From assembly GCA_022457155.1 (NCBI GenBank), contig JAJGOT010000349.1, positions 558,001 through 622,000 of the forward strand: a stretch of DNA of 64,000 nt, read 5' to 3'. A program made the position numbers and the translations under genes. Shown here piece by piece: positions 10,752 through 21,252 of this stretch (the stretch's first letter is position 1; every line of letters begins with the position of its first letter). The notes under the pieces are model-generated. The model saw only the letters and a list, made by a program, of their open reading frames with translations. It was not told the DNA's origin and did not search any database. This DNA comes from Cladopsammia gracilis (taxonomy: Eukaryota; Cnidaria; Anthozoa; Scleractinia; Dendrophylliidae).

Positions 10752-11169
10752 TGTGTTCCAGACACATTTTATTCCTAACAAAAATATTAAACTACAGATA
10801 TGTTCATACAGATGTCCTCTCAAAGTCCTCGATTACGACCATACAAAGGTTTTTTTGAAGTCCTCGATCACGATTACACGATTGTCCAAAACAAAGTCCT
10901 CGATACGAATGTCCAAGCGAAGTCCTCGATGACCGAAAGTGAATTACAACTGATCTCGTCGCGAAAGAAGAAATTATTCTACTAAAAAACACTGACAAAA
11001 GAAACCTATTTTTTTTAAGCGATTTTGCCTAAATATTTTGGGATTACACGAAAAACAAAGCGGCATAACGTAACCGCGAAAAAATGTTCCTATTGTCACT
11101 TGACAGAGGAAAATAACTCATTAGCGTCTAATTGTCTCTAGTTCAGTTCTTTGTATTGTCTTCAGTTCA
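10752..11169 (-). repeat. 5' LTR of the BEL/Pao element
   Basis: 418 bp, identical to 4577-4994 except A11067. Transcription of the element should start in here and run toward lower coordinates. GATCC at 11170-11174 completes the target duplication. Confidence 0.95.
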
Positions 11170-12270
11170 GATCCTACAGAACCTATAGATCCTATAGAAC
11201 CTTTAGATCGTGTAGAACCCATAGATCGTGTAAAACCTATAGATCCTATAGAACCTATAGATCGTGTAGAACCTATAGATCCTATAGAACCTATAGACCG
11301 TGTAGAACCCATAGATCGTGTAGAACCCATAGATCCTATAGAACCTACAGATCGTGTAGAACCCATAGATCGTGTAGAATCCATAGAACCTATCAGATAG
11401 ATCCTACAGAACCTATAGATCCTATAGAACCTATAGATCGTGTAGAACCCATAGATCGTGTAGAACGTATAGATCCTACAGAACCTATCGATCCTATAGA
11501 ACCCATAGATCCTGTAGAACCCATAGATGGTATAGATCCCATAGATCGTGTAGAACCTATAGATCGTATAGAACCTATAGACCGTGTAGAACCCATAGAT
11601 CGTGTAGAACCTGTAGAACGTATAGATTCCACAGAACCTATGGATCCTATAGAACCTTTAGATCGTGTAGAACCCATGGATCCTATAGAACCCATAGATC
11701 CTGTAGAACCCGTAGATCGTATAGATCCCATAGATCGTGTAGAACCCATAGATCCTATTGAACCCATAGATCGTGTAGATCAAAACCCATAGATTGTGTA
11801 GAACCCATAGATCATGTAGAACCCATAGATCGTATAGATCCCATAGATCGTGTAGAACCCATAGATCCTATAGAACCCATAGATCGTGTAGAACCCATAG
11901 ATCGTGTAGAACCCATAGATCATGTAGAACTCAAAGATCGTGTAGAACTCAAAGATCGTGTTGAACCCATAGACCTATAGATCCCATAGGTCGTGTAGAA
12001 CCCATAGATCCTATAGAACCCATAGATCGTGTAGAGCCCATAGATCCTATAGAAACCATAGATCATGTAGAACTCATAGATCGTGTAGAACTCATAGATC
12101 GTGTAGAAGCCGTAGATCAAGTAGAACCTATGGATCCCGTAGATCGTGTAGAATCCAATAGAACCCATAGATCTCATAGATCGTGCGAAACCAATAGACC
12201 ATATAGATGTCATCCCCATATATCCTGTAGTACTCATAAATCCTGAAGAACACTGATCGTTTCTAACCCA
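11170..12270 (+). repeat. 18-bp minisatellite array, left arm, second part
   Basis: Continuation of the array broken by the BEL element, in the same orientation as 3377-4576. It becomes more divergent toward its inner end near 12200-12290 (units such as CATAGATCATGTAGAACTCA), as expected for old edge copies. The long frames here (DRVEPI/DPIEPI repeats) are products of the repeat and not genes. Confidence 0.9.
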
Positions 12271-12289
12271 TAGATCGAGTTGAGCACGC

Positions 12290-13200
12290 CCTGGAACACA
12301 AATCACATGCCAAACCAATCTTTGTCAACATTGTTGGGTAGGTGGGGGACATAGGAATACATAAAGACTCAGAGGATATCATTTGCCAACAACAACCATT
12401 GTCTATCGCATATTCAAAAATTTATGTTTAATAGTTACAGTGAAGTGTTGTATTATGGACGAGCAGAGAAAGGAACAATTTTCCACTAAGAGTCAAATCC
12501 TACCCTTGCCGAATCCTCGTTATTACGGACACCCCGTTATTACAGACAAAAGTTGAAGCCACGGCAAAGATGAGTAAAAATTAATCAACTTCCAGTATTG
12601 CCAACTCATTTTATTGTAATTTTACTCAAATCACGGTTACGGAGGTCTCCGTGATAGTGTGAATTGAATACAATAGAACATGTAATTCATTGTATTTAAC
12701 AACAGATATAAAACGATATAATAATGCACTACTCCTGCGGCATCTACAATCTCCCGATATTAATTTATCCCGAATGCCATGTACTAGAGAAAATATGAGC
12801 GGGAGATCTGTATGGGCTGTATGGGCCTTCGGCTCGCCATTGTAAAGCCTATACAGATCAGACGCGAATATTTTGTCTTACTTGTGAAACGAAACAATGA
12901 GTAGAGATCTGTATGAAAAGTTAATGAATACTAATTAGCTGAGCAGGTGTTTGTATCAAAAGTTAGTTCTACTGTTTAATAATTCATCAACTCAGTTGAT
13001 TGGTATTGGGGTTAACAGAAGTTAACCACCTATTGATTTGTCATAACTTTATTGAATAATTAATGAATTTTACAACATTAGATATGAACATGAGTAAACC
13101 AGGACATTACAAGAAAGAGCCACAACTGTTCCCTTGAAAATATAACGTATCCAAGAAATACTTTATCCCTATGAACAAAACGTTTTCAAGTACTGTTGAA
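12290..13200. other. Transposon core, non-coding part
   Basis: No convincing ORF. The only local structure is a small hairpin at about 12814-12859 (GATCTGTAT paired with ATACAGATC) enclosing GGGCCTTCGGCTCGCC. It may hold 3' flanking sequence of the OTU-CXC gene. Confidence 0.4.
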
Positions 13201-13205
13201 CTTAA

Positions 13206-13840
13206 GGGCTCATGGACGGATTTCTCGCGCGTTGCTTAGGAAGTGAAAAATAATTGCCGGTGAATGACGCAGGCATTTTGGCAGCCAATCAGAAAAACCC
13301 CGTGAGAACCCACTAAAGCACAGATCTCTGGTCAGATGAATAGCGCATGCGTTGATAAAATGACTTCCGGTTCAACCTCGTTCCCAGTACCCTCGTTTCA
13401 GATTGCTTCCGGTTTGCAGAAAAATCCTAAATTCTTGATTCATTATTTTTCAATGTTACATTTATCTAACCTGGATATGGAATATAACTAAGAATGCGTC
13501 TATTGAAATCATTTTCAATACAATTTTTATGGACAAATCAATATTTTAAATCTCTCTAAAAAATCTATTTTTCAAATTAAAACGAAATCCATACTTACGA
13601 TGATGGGAAAATGAATAAATACCATAACATCGTCAACGATTTTCCGATAAAATGCGACACATCAAAAATTTTAAACTTTTTCGTTATTGGTCACGTGATC
13701 ATGGGCGTGGCTCGATGACGTCATTTTTGGGTTTAGGACTGAGTTGAAGATTTGACCGTATGTAAAATATTAAAATTAATAAAAATAAATAGCCATTACT
13801 GTCCCTAGCAACGGGTCCGAAAATATACGTCAGTGAGCCC
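13206..13840. mobile_element. MITE with TTAA target sites, 635 bp
   Basis: The ends are inverted imperfect copies beginning GGGCTCA, with GACG and CGTTGCT mirrored further in. TTAA lies directly outside both ends (13202-13205 and 13841-13844). A TTAA duplication fits Kolobok or piggyBac-type elements. It is non-coding and nested in the core of the giant transposon. Confidence 0.65.
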
Positions 13841-13871
13841 TTAATGAATTATTGCCTACATTAATCAAAAT

Positions 13872-15351
13872 TCAAGGGAGATTATACATATATGAACAGA
13901 GTTGTTCTTCAAGTAATAATAACTTCAGTCTCCTTTTCTGCTGAAACTGCTCAAGCTTGCACCTTATTTGATCTTTCTTCTTATTATTGCACATACACCC
14001 ATGCGATTTAGCAAAACAAACTACATCATTGTAGAGTTTGACCAATTGCTCCAACTCGTCAGTTTTGGTAATGGTCCAGTCCTTGATATCGCCGATTACC
14101 TTTTCGGTTGCTTCCAGTAGGATCACCGTCTCAAGATCTGTCCACCGTCCAATTTTCACCTCCTCTCCTCTTTCTAGAAAGGACTGTCCCTTGACCCTCA
14201 TTCCGCCCATGTCAGTCGCCTTTCGTTGCCTTTGCATCGACATTGTGGGATGCATCCTTGGGTATTGTTAAAGCATGGGCACCTCCCTTTGTACTGTGCA
14301 TTTCCATCAGTGCAGCACTTCCGTTTGCTGTCGCTTTTGTTTTTTCCACAAGAGCATTTGGTTGGCAGTGCCTTGCTGTCGCCCTTATCTACTTCGACCA
14401 GCGCGTCATAGTGTCCTGACCCTGATCCTGTAAATGCCAGGTAAATTATTGTGCTTGACGAGATCAGCTCATTTTGAGGGAATATGGAATTTACAGGAAA
14501 GTTCTCAATAGACGTTAGTAGATAACCGGGAACTTTGAGCGCATTCACAAGTGCAGATAGCATTAAGTCGCCTACGTCTCTGCTATATTCTCCCGGCATT
14601 AAATAGTTCTCAACTGTGTCAAGAAAAGTATCCTGCATTTCTCCAGTCAACATTTGCTTATATAGCTGTTCGTCCTTTTTCCATTCATGGACCATCAATT
14701 CTCTCAATTTGGTACACATACGTGCATACGTGTATTGTTATTAATGCCAACGGAATTGAGATATTGCAGCAGAACATCGTCTTGTTTTGCCTGAATCACT
14801 TGTGATAGAGCAAAACTTACTGAATGAAACAAGCAATCGCCATTTGCAGGCATTGCCACAATTTTAAAACCCTTAGCTGTAATGTTTGCAAGAAGGGTGG
14901 ACTGTACTGTTTCTTTGTTGTTCTCCCTCGCGTGTGCCGTCAACGTTGATTTCATTATTTGATGAAATATTGAGGGTAAAAGATAGAAATCATATACGCG
15001 ATTGGGTGTGCACAACAGATTTTTCGCCAAAGCTACTTTATTTCTGGAAGCATTGAATATCTGAGACACTAACTTGTTATGGAGACTGTCACCTTTGGCA
15101 CTGTTGCTTGAGCAAGCATCTTCATTTCTGTTCTCAGAAACACCGATTCCAAATTTTTCATTCGGTTGCTTTGGAGCGGTGTTGGTTGCCGTTACACAAT
15201 TTTCTTTGAATCTGCATTTAGCATTATTTCGATACCATGTATCTTGTTTTATTCTTTTGGAATTCAAAGAATAAAAGAAGATCGTAAGTAATGCTGGCGC
15301 CAATTCAGGACCCATTTTCGCCCCTGCGAACAGGTCATTGACCTCATTCAC
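13872..15351 (-). pseudogene. OTU-type cysteine protease plus CXC (tesmin-like) domain gene, frameshifted
   Basis: Three frames read in succession. Frame 1 (15351-14704) ends in an OTU catalytic motif, AMPANGDCLFHSVSFALS, with the Asp and Cys of the protease (codons near 14830-14838). Frame 2 (14719-14198) continues the OTU fold and supplies the expected histidine in GSGHYDALVEV. It then has a cysteine-rich CXC segment, KCSCGKNKSDSKRKCC followed by RCPCFNNTQGC and QCRCKGN, like tesmin/TSO1 DNA-binding repeats. Frame 3 (14255-13872) adds a basic, helical tail. Frame changes near 14715-14730 and 14230 suggest a decayed copy or unrecognised introns. OTU enzymes cleave ubiquitin chains; CXC repeats bind DNA. 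The combination inside a TIR element suggests an element-borne protein. The function in transposition is unknown. Confidence 0.7.
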
Positions 15352-15399
15352 ACCTCATTCACACTGCTTTGTGTATGAGTAAAAAGAAAAACCGAAGGC

Positions 15400-15430
15400 A
15401 AACCTCAACTCATGCCGTACCGCGCATGAG
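15400..15430. repeat. ACTCATGC...GCATGAGT hairpin motif, copy 1
   Basis: A short inverted repeat, ACTCATGC-loop-GCATGAGT (15411-15432), preceded by GTAAAAAGAAAAACCG. The same motif with a similar flank recurs at 21271, 21686, 23655, 24081, 24131, 25611, 26045 and 26094. Its nature is unknown. Confidence 0.6.
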
Positions 15431-15514
15431 TAATTTTATAATTTTATTTTCTCCTATACCTGTTATGAGCTCAATATGTAATGCAAAACTGGATATCGAG
15501 AAATAAATGGAGAA

Positions 15515-17705
15515 ATGATTGAGATCTATGGGTTCTACAGGACCTACGGGGTTAAACGATCTATAGGATCTATCGGTTCTGCACGATCCATGGGTTCTGT
15601 ACAATCCATGGGTTCCACAGGATCTATGGGTTCTACACAATCTATGGGTTCTATGGGATCTATGGGTTCCACACGATCTATGGGTTCTATAGGATCTATG
15701 GGTTCTACACGATCTATGGGATCTATGGATTCTACAGAGTGATGTATCTATGGGTTCTGGACGATCTATGGGATCTATGGGTTCTATAGGATCTATGGGT
15801 TCTACACGATCTATGAGATCTATGTGTTGTACAGGATTTATGGGTTCTATAGGATCTATGGGTTCTACACGATCTATGGGTTCTACAGGATCTATGGGTT
15901 CTATAGGATCTATGGGTTCTACACGATCTATGGGTTCTATAGGATCTATAGGATGTATAGGTTCTACACCATCTATGGGTTCTACACAATCTATAGGATC
16001 TATAGTTTCTATAGGATCTATAGGTTCTACACGATCTATGGGTTCTACACGATCTATAGGTTCTATAGGATCTATAGGTTCTACATGATCTATGGGTTCT
16101 ACAGGAACTTTGGGATCTATAGGATCTATAGGTTCTACGCGATCAATGGGTTCTACACGATCTATAGGTTCTATAGGATCTATAGGTTCTATAGGATCTA
16201 TAGGTTCTACACGATCTATGGGTTCTACACGATCTATAGGATCTATAGGTTCTACACGATCTACGGGTTCTACACGATCTATAGGTTCTATTGGATCTAT
16301 AGGTTTTACACGATCTATTAGGATCTATAGGATCTATGGGTTTTACACGATCTATAGGTTCTATAGGATCTATGGGTTCTATAGGATCTATAGGTTCTAC
16401 ACGATCTATAGGTTCTATAGGATCTATAGGTTCTATAGGATCTAAGGTTCTACACGATATATGGGTTCTACACGATCTACAGGTTCTACACGATCTATAG
16501 GTCCTATAGGATCTATAGGTTCTATAGGTTCTACACGATCAATAGGTTCTATAGGATCTATAGGTTCTACACGATCTATAGGTTCTATAGGATCTATAGG
16601 TTCTACACGATCTATAGGTTCTATAGGATTTATAGGTTCTACACGATCTATGGGTTCTACAGGATCTATGGGTTCTATAGGATCTATGGGTTCTACACGA
16701 TCTATGGGTTCTATAGGATCTATAGGATGTATAGGTTCTACACCATCTATGGGTTCTACACAATCTATAGGATCTATAGTTTCCATACGATCTATAAGTT
16801 CTACACGATCTATGGGTTCTACACGATCTATAGGTTCTATAGGATCTATAGGTTCTTCATGATCTATGGGTTCTGCAGGATCTTTGGGATCTATAGGATC
16901 TATAGGTTCTACGCGATCAATGGGTTCTACACGATTTATAGGTTCTATAGGATCTATACGTTCTATAGGATCTATAGGTTCTACACGATCTATGGGTTCT
17001 ACACGATCTATAGGATCTATAGGTTCTACACGATCTACGGGTTCTACACGATCTATAGGTTCTATTGAATCTATAGGTTTTACACGATCTATTAGGATCT
17101 ATAGGATCTATGGGTTTTACACGATCTATAGGTTCTATAGGATCTATGGGTTCTATAGGATCTATAGGTTCTACACGATCTATGGGTTCTACACGATCTA
17201 TAGGTTCTATAGGATCTATAGGTTCTATAGGATCTATAGGTTCTACACGATATATGGGTTCTACACGATCTACAGGTTCTACACGATCTATAGGATCTAT
17301 AAGTTCTATAGGTTCTACACGATCTATGAGTTCTACACGATCTATAGGTTCTATAGGATCTATAGGTTCTACACGATCAATAGGTTCTATAGGATCTATA
17401 GGTTCTACACGATCTATAGGTTCTATAGGATCTATAGGTTCTACCCGATCTATAGGTTCTATAGGATTTATAGGTTCTACACGATATATGGGTTCTACAC
17501 GATCTATAGGTTCTATAGGATCTATAGGTTCTACACGATCTACGGGTTCTGCACGATCTATAGATTCTATAGGTTCTACACGATCTACGGGTTCAACACG
17601 ATCTATAGGTTCTATAGGATCTATAGGTTCTACACGATCTACGGGTTCTACACGAACTATAGGTTCTATAGGATCTATAGGTTCTACACGATCTATAGGT
17701 TCTAC
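15515..17705 (-). repeat. 18-bp minisatellite array, right arm, first part
   Basis: The same 18-bp unit as the left arm but inverted (GGTTCTATAGGATCTATA and GGTTCTACACGATCTATG). A higher-order duplication is visible: about 15905-16440 and 16660-17225 are near-copies in unit order and in shared variants such as GGATGTATAGGTTCTACACC. The SINE at 17706 interrupts the array. Confidence 0.9.
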
Positions 17706-17986
17706 GGGGAGGCAGCGTGGTCGAGTGGTTAGGACGTCGGACTTGTAATCCGGAGGTCCCGAGTTCAAGTCCCGCTCTGACCACTTGCTGGAGTTGTTTC
17801 ATGGCAGACCCGAGTTCAACTCCTCGGCCACGCTTGTAAAATAGCCAACTGGTTTGCCTCCTGCCAGTTGGGATTTTTAAAAATATTTTGTTCTATTTGA
17901 ATATTTGTTTCTTTATTTAGTGTTCCCAATTAGTGCTCGCGCGCTTAATACCTTGACACTTAAATAAAGTGATTATTATTATTATT
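17706..17986 (+). mobile_element. tRNA-derived SINE
   Basis: The head resembles a tRNA with a polymerase III A box (TGGTCGAGTGG at 17718-17728) and B box (GTTCAAGTC at 17763-17771). Its anticodon-like loop contains TGT (threonine). A second B-box-like stretch (GAGTTCAACTCC) follows about 50 bases later, suggesting a dimeric head. The body ends in an ATT repeat at about 17972-17986, the usual SINE tail. It has inserted into the minisatellite. It is unlikely to be a free tRNA gene because of the 200-bp body and the array on both sides. Confidence 0.8.
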
Positions 17987-18159
17987 ACACGATATATAGG
18001 TTCTAGAGGATCTATTGGATCTATAGGTTCTACACGATATATGGGTTCTACACGATCTGTAGGTTCTATAGGATCTATAGGTTCTACACGATCTACGGGT
18101 TCTACACGATCTATAGGTTCTACACGATCTATAGGATCTATAGGTTCTACACGATCTAT
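17987..18159 (-). repeat. 18-bp minisatellite array, right arm, second part
   Basis: The last units of the inverted array between the SINE and the right terminal inverted repeat. Confidence 0.85.
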
Positions 18160-18231
18160 GGGAGTTAGGTATGAATCTAGAGATATATGGACACACCCTA
18201 TTTGGGGACATGCTTACACTTAGATAGAGCC
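18160..18231 (-). repeat. Right terminal inverted repeat of the giant transposon
   Basis: The 72-bp inverse of 3305-3376 with 3 substitutions. AATTCTTG follows at 18232-18239, matching 3297-3304. Confidence 0.85.
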
Positions 18232-18239
18232 AATTCTTG

Positions 18240-19407
18240 AGTCCTTTCCTTAAGCAAGGAATGAACATAATTTTATGTCTTGACTGTCTTTAAGCGAGTC
18301 TCATTTCAGACAGCATGTCCTCCTTCGAATTTAACGAAGGCTCCGGCTCAGAATGTTTTATTTCTGCCGGAGCCGGCTTTTGTTTCCTTCGCTTTACAGC
18401 AGGCGGATTTGACGTGGCGGCTTTTGCCCTGGATTTTGTCCTGGTTTTCAGCATCTTTATCGAACGGGTCAGAATTCCAAGAAACGGAAAAACATATTGT
18501 AATTGTTACGTAAAATACGGATTTTTTTGTAAATAAAACGATAAATACATGCTTACTAACCTCGGTGAATCGCGTCTGAGAGCGGTGTTTTTGTAGCAGA
18601 CACAAGTATTTCCCGCCGTGGCGCGCTATTTTGTTCCTGTAACATGTTATCTGTTAGATTCATATTGTTAGTAAAAGCTGATCGCTCTCTGGCATGGATC
18701 AAAACATAACTTGCTTGTCATTCGGACGTCATAATCTCATTACCGGTAAGAGGCCGCAAAAAATATATTTTCCTCTTTTTCTCGCAATGAAAATTTCGGC
18801 GAGTTGAGCGTACGTTTTAGCGGAGCTCTGCGGGCCGAAGGCCCGCGCGGAGCGCCATACTAATAGAACCCATGCCGTCATTTTTTCATGGTCATGGCCA
18901 GCGGAATGGTTCGCGGGCGGCGTCTGTCATGTCTGTCTGTCCGTACGAACGTTTATCGCGCGGCTACACAGCCGAATGTCACGTCAGCTGTACGCTCAAC
19001 ACTCTTGTTCAGTCAGTGGTTAACCGTTGAGTTTAGCCGAGAAAACCATTTGCAAAGTTGTTTTTCCCGGCAGTTATCCGCGGTTTGCTATTCAGGACAG
19101 ATTTCACATTTCTCAAACAGTGGTCAAGACCGCATTTCAGGCTGCGTAATTCTACAAGACAAGCGTTTTGGAGGAATATAGAGCTAATTGCTTAAGCTTA
19201 TTTTTAAACCTGATTTCGTCTTAACTTGAAGCTAGTATCATTACTTTACTGTTCCTGATATTGTGCAAATTTGGCTTGCATTTAAAAAGGTTTCGATTTT
19301 GAATAATTAGGTTATATAAAACGTGCTTAAATTCAGTTGTCAATTCATGATTTCTTTCATCGAAGACAATCAGCTCGGCCTCGATGACCTATAAATGGTA
19401 CGTTTTG
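18240..19407. other. No confident gene; GC hairpin at 18821-18858
   Basis: A 200-bp stretch near 18290-18490 has unusually balanced codon-like composition on both strands. The minus strand reads a Lys/Pro-rich peptide ending in TAA near 18294, but no domain is recognised and I do not call a gene. At 18821-18858 a GC-rich hairpin (GCGGGCC-GAA-GGCCCGC) stands out from its AT-rich surroundings. Confidence 0.35.
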
Positions 19408-20232
19408 CTTTTAAACATAAACTAATGGAGATTTGAACAATTTTTTCGAAAGAAGATTGTGTTGTCCATTTTTATGTGCTTGTTCATTCATTACATTGGT
19501 TGAAAAGCGATTTATGTAAACAAAATAAGACTGATTTTATGGTACAGTTCTATCTTCACTCGCTTCGCCTTATGCAAAAATGTTTGTGTATTTTTTGCAA
19601 TTTTGATTTTAAAATCAGTTTCTCGGGCAATTTTTGACAAGCAACAAGTGTATTTTATTCGGAACGTAGTCGTACTAGTTATTCTAGACGGAGAAAAAGT
19701 TGTTTTTGTGAACTTTTGTACGGTTTAAATGTACTGTGCAGACGGTCGCGTAATACTGTTTTTGAGAATTCCTAAAATTGAAAAATAGCCCTCGTCAATC
19801 TCAATTCTAGTGCTTTTAAACATAAATTAATGGAGATTTGAATAATTTTTTTCGAAAAAAGATTGTGTTGTCCATTTTCATGTGTTTGTTCATTCATTAC
19901 ATTGGTTGAAAAGCGATTTTATGTAAACAAAACAAGACTTTGATTTTATAGTACCGTTCTATCTTAACTCGCGTCGCCTTATGCAAAAATGTTTGTGTAT
20001 TTTTTGCAATTTTAATTTTCAAATTAGTTTCTCGGGCAATTTCTGACAAGCAACAAGTGTATTTTATTCGGAAAATAGTCGTACTAGTTATTCTAGACGG
20101 AGAAAAAGTTGTTTTTGTGAACTTTTGTACGGTCTGAATGTACTGTGTAGACGGTCGCGTGATAAGCTTACTGTTTTAGAGAATTGCTAAAATTGAAAAA
20201 TAGCTTTCGTCAATCTTAATTCTAGTGCTTCC
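19408..20232. repeat. 405-bp tandem duplication, two copies
   Basis: Copy 1 is 19408-19812 and copy 2 is 19813-20232. They share most bases, for example CTTTTAAACATAA, GCCTTATGCAAAAATGTTTG and TTATTCTAGACGGAGAAAAA. Small indels give slightly different lengths. No coding capacity was found. Confidence 0.85.
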
Positions 20233-20828
20233 GACCTTTCACCTTAGTTAAGCTTGTTCACAGAGCGACGCTGTTAGACTAAGCCTATCTATATATATTA
20301 AACTACAAGTCGGCAGCCCCTGGACCAATTTCGCTGAAATTTGGCAAAACTTTTTATTGTCAGATAGTTTTCCTACAAAACCGTGTCTGCGAATTGTAAT
20401 TTCCCTTTTCACTTTGAAGTTACAGCATTTTCCCCACAGAGATTGCTTATTATTTGTCCACCCAAACTTCGTCTGCTCATAACAGAAAAACTAACACACT
20501 TATCAAAAAACTGAGACAAGGTTTTTTAGTCGTACGTGTCAAGAAGCTAATGACGTGTTAATCGTTTTCTTCCGTTTATTTTTGGCGGGCGTGAACCTTA
20601 CTTTAAGAACACATATACTTTTGCAAATATTTTATCATTTTCGGAATTTATTAAACTTGTGCCCTTTTTAGAGTAATAAGCCATAATCAAGAACTATTAA
20701 GTTTTCAGAAAATATACGGTTTATAGGGGTTTCTATTAAAACAACTCGCGCTAGAGCGATCTGCGCGCGGACGGTCCTGAAGGGTGGCTGATACTTTAAA
20801 CCAATTACTGTCGGAGAAGAAATCCGAT

Positions 20829-20915
20829 CAACCTCGTTCCCAGGGTCTCTCTTCTTCCCGCCCCTCTCTCTCGCTCCAGGGGGCGGGAAGAAGAGAGACC
20901 CTGGGAACGAGGTTG
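20829..20915. mobile_element. Short perfect foldback element common in corals
   Basis: The arms CAACCTCGTTCCCAGGGTCT... and ...AGACCCTGGGAACGAGGTTG pair over about 35 bp around a 17-bp loop. The 9-bp direct repeat AAATCCGAT flanks it (20820-20828 and 20916-20924). Translated peptides of this element (PRSQGLSSSRP and RRETLGTRL) are, from memory, frequent contaminants of coral gene models. It is non-coding and recent. Confidence 0.8.
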
Positions 20916-21252
20916 AAATCCGATAAGCGTCATTTGATTACTAGTTACTTTATGAACATTAATTAGAAACATATGACTACTTTGTAACGAATAAGAATAG
21001 TCACGATATTCCACAATTTGTGATCAGAGTTCATAGTGAATTTACTGAACCAAATAAGGACGAAGAACGTGTCATTTTGCAATAATAGCTTAATTTAGGT
21101 ACATTACTGTACACGTGAATACTGGAAAATTACTGTCTAGTGTGGTAGAAAACTTCTGTAAACATAGGATTAGGTGTGAGTTCGCCGACGGTTTCTGATC
21201 GTCGAACGTGATTGTATTAGATTGTTGGATCTAGATTGTAACAAGAGGCTGC

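Larger units (their letters stand above)
4577..11169 (-). mobile_element. Complete BEL/Pao LTR retrotransposon, 6593 bp
   Basis: Two 418-bp direct repeats (4577-4994 and 10752-11169) bound gag, protease, reverse transcriptase, RNase H and integrase, all on the minus strand. The LTRs begin TG and end CA. They differ at one site (T4892 versus A11067), so insertion was recent. The 5-bp duplication GATCC fits the 4-6 bp usual for this group. A primer site sits next to the 5' LTR and a 14-base polypurine tract directly next to the 3' LTR. The coding region has a TAG at 6557-6559 and a frame change in the A6 run at 6516-6521, so this copy is probably not autonomous unless recoding occurs. No env-like gene is present. 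Confidence 0.95.
3305..18231. mobile_element. Giant TIR transposon with inverted minisatellite arrays and an OTU-CXC gene
   Basis: The left end (3305-3376) and the right end (18160-18231) are inverted copies over 72 bp with 3 mismatches, starting GGCTCTRTCTAAGTG. The octamer AATTCTTG lies directly outside both ends (3297-3304 and 18232-18239), as expected for an 8-bp target duplication. Just inside each end runs an 18-bp minisatellite, in one orientation on the left (3377-4576 and 11170-12270) and in the opposite orientation on the right (15515-17705 and 17987-18159). The core carries a decayed OTU/CXC gene on the minus strand. A BEL/Pao element (6.6 kb) and a SINE (0.28 kb) are later insertions; without them the unit is about 8 kb. 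Eight-base duplications are made by hAT, P, some Mutator-like and Zisupton-type transposases. I see no recognisable transposase, so it is unclassified and possibly non-autonomous. Confidence 0.75.

Noticed and set aside
10752..10765. Start of gag at 10765
   Set aside because: This start lies inside the LTR and the frame would run through the primer site; the next methionines at 10723 and 10720 are more plausible.
17711..17785. A functional tRNA-Thr gene
   Set aside because: The tRNA-like head is fused to a SINE body with an ATT tail and sits inside a repeat array.
18315..18605. A gene at the right edge of the giant transposon
   Set aside because: Frames are open on both strands with protein-like composition, but no domain, start context or splice signals support either.
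20784..21014. Short proteins with PRSQGLSSSRP on both strands
   Set aside because: They come from the palindromic element at 20829-20915.
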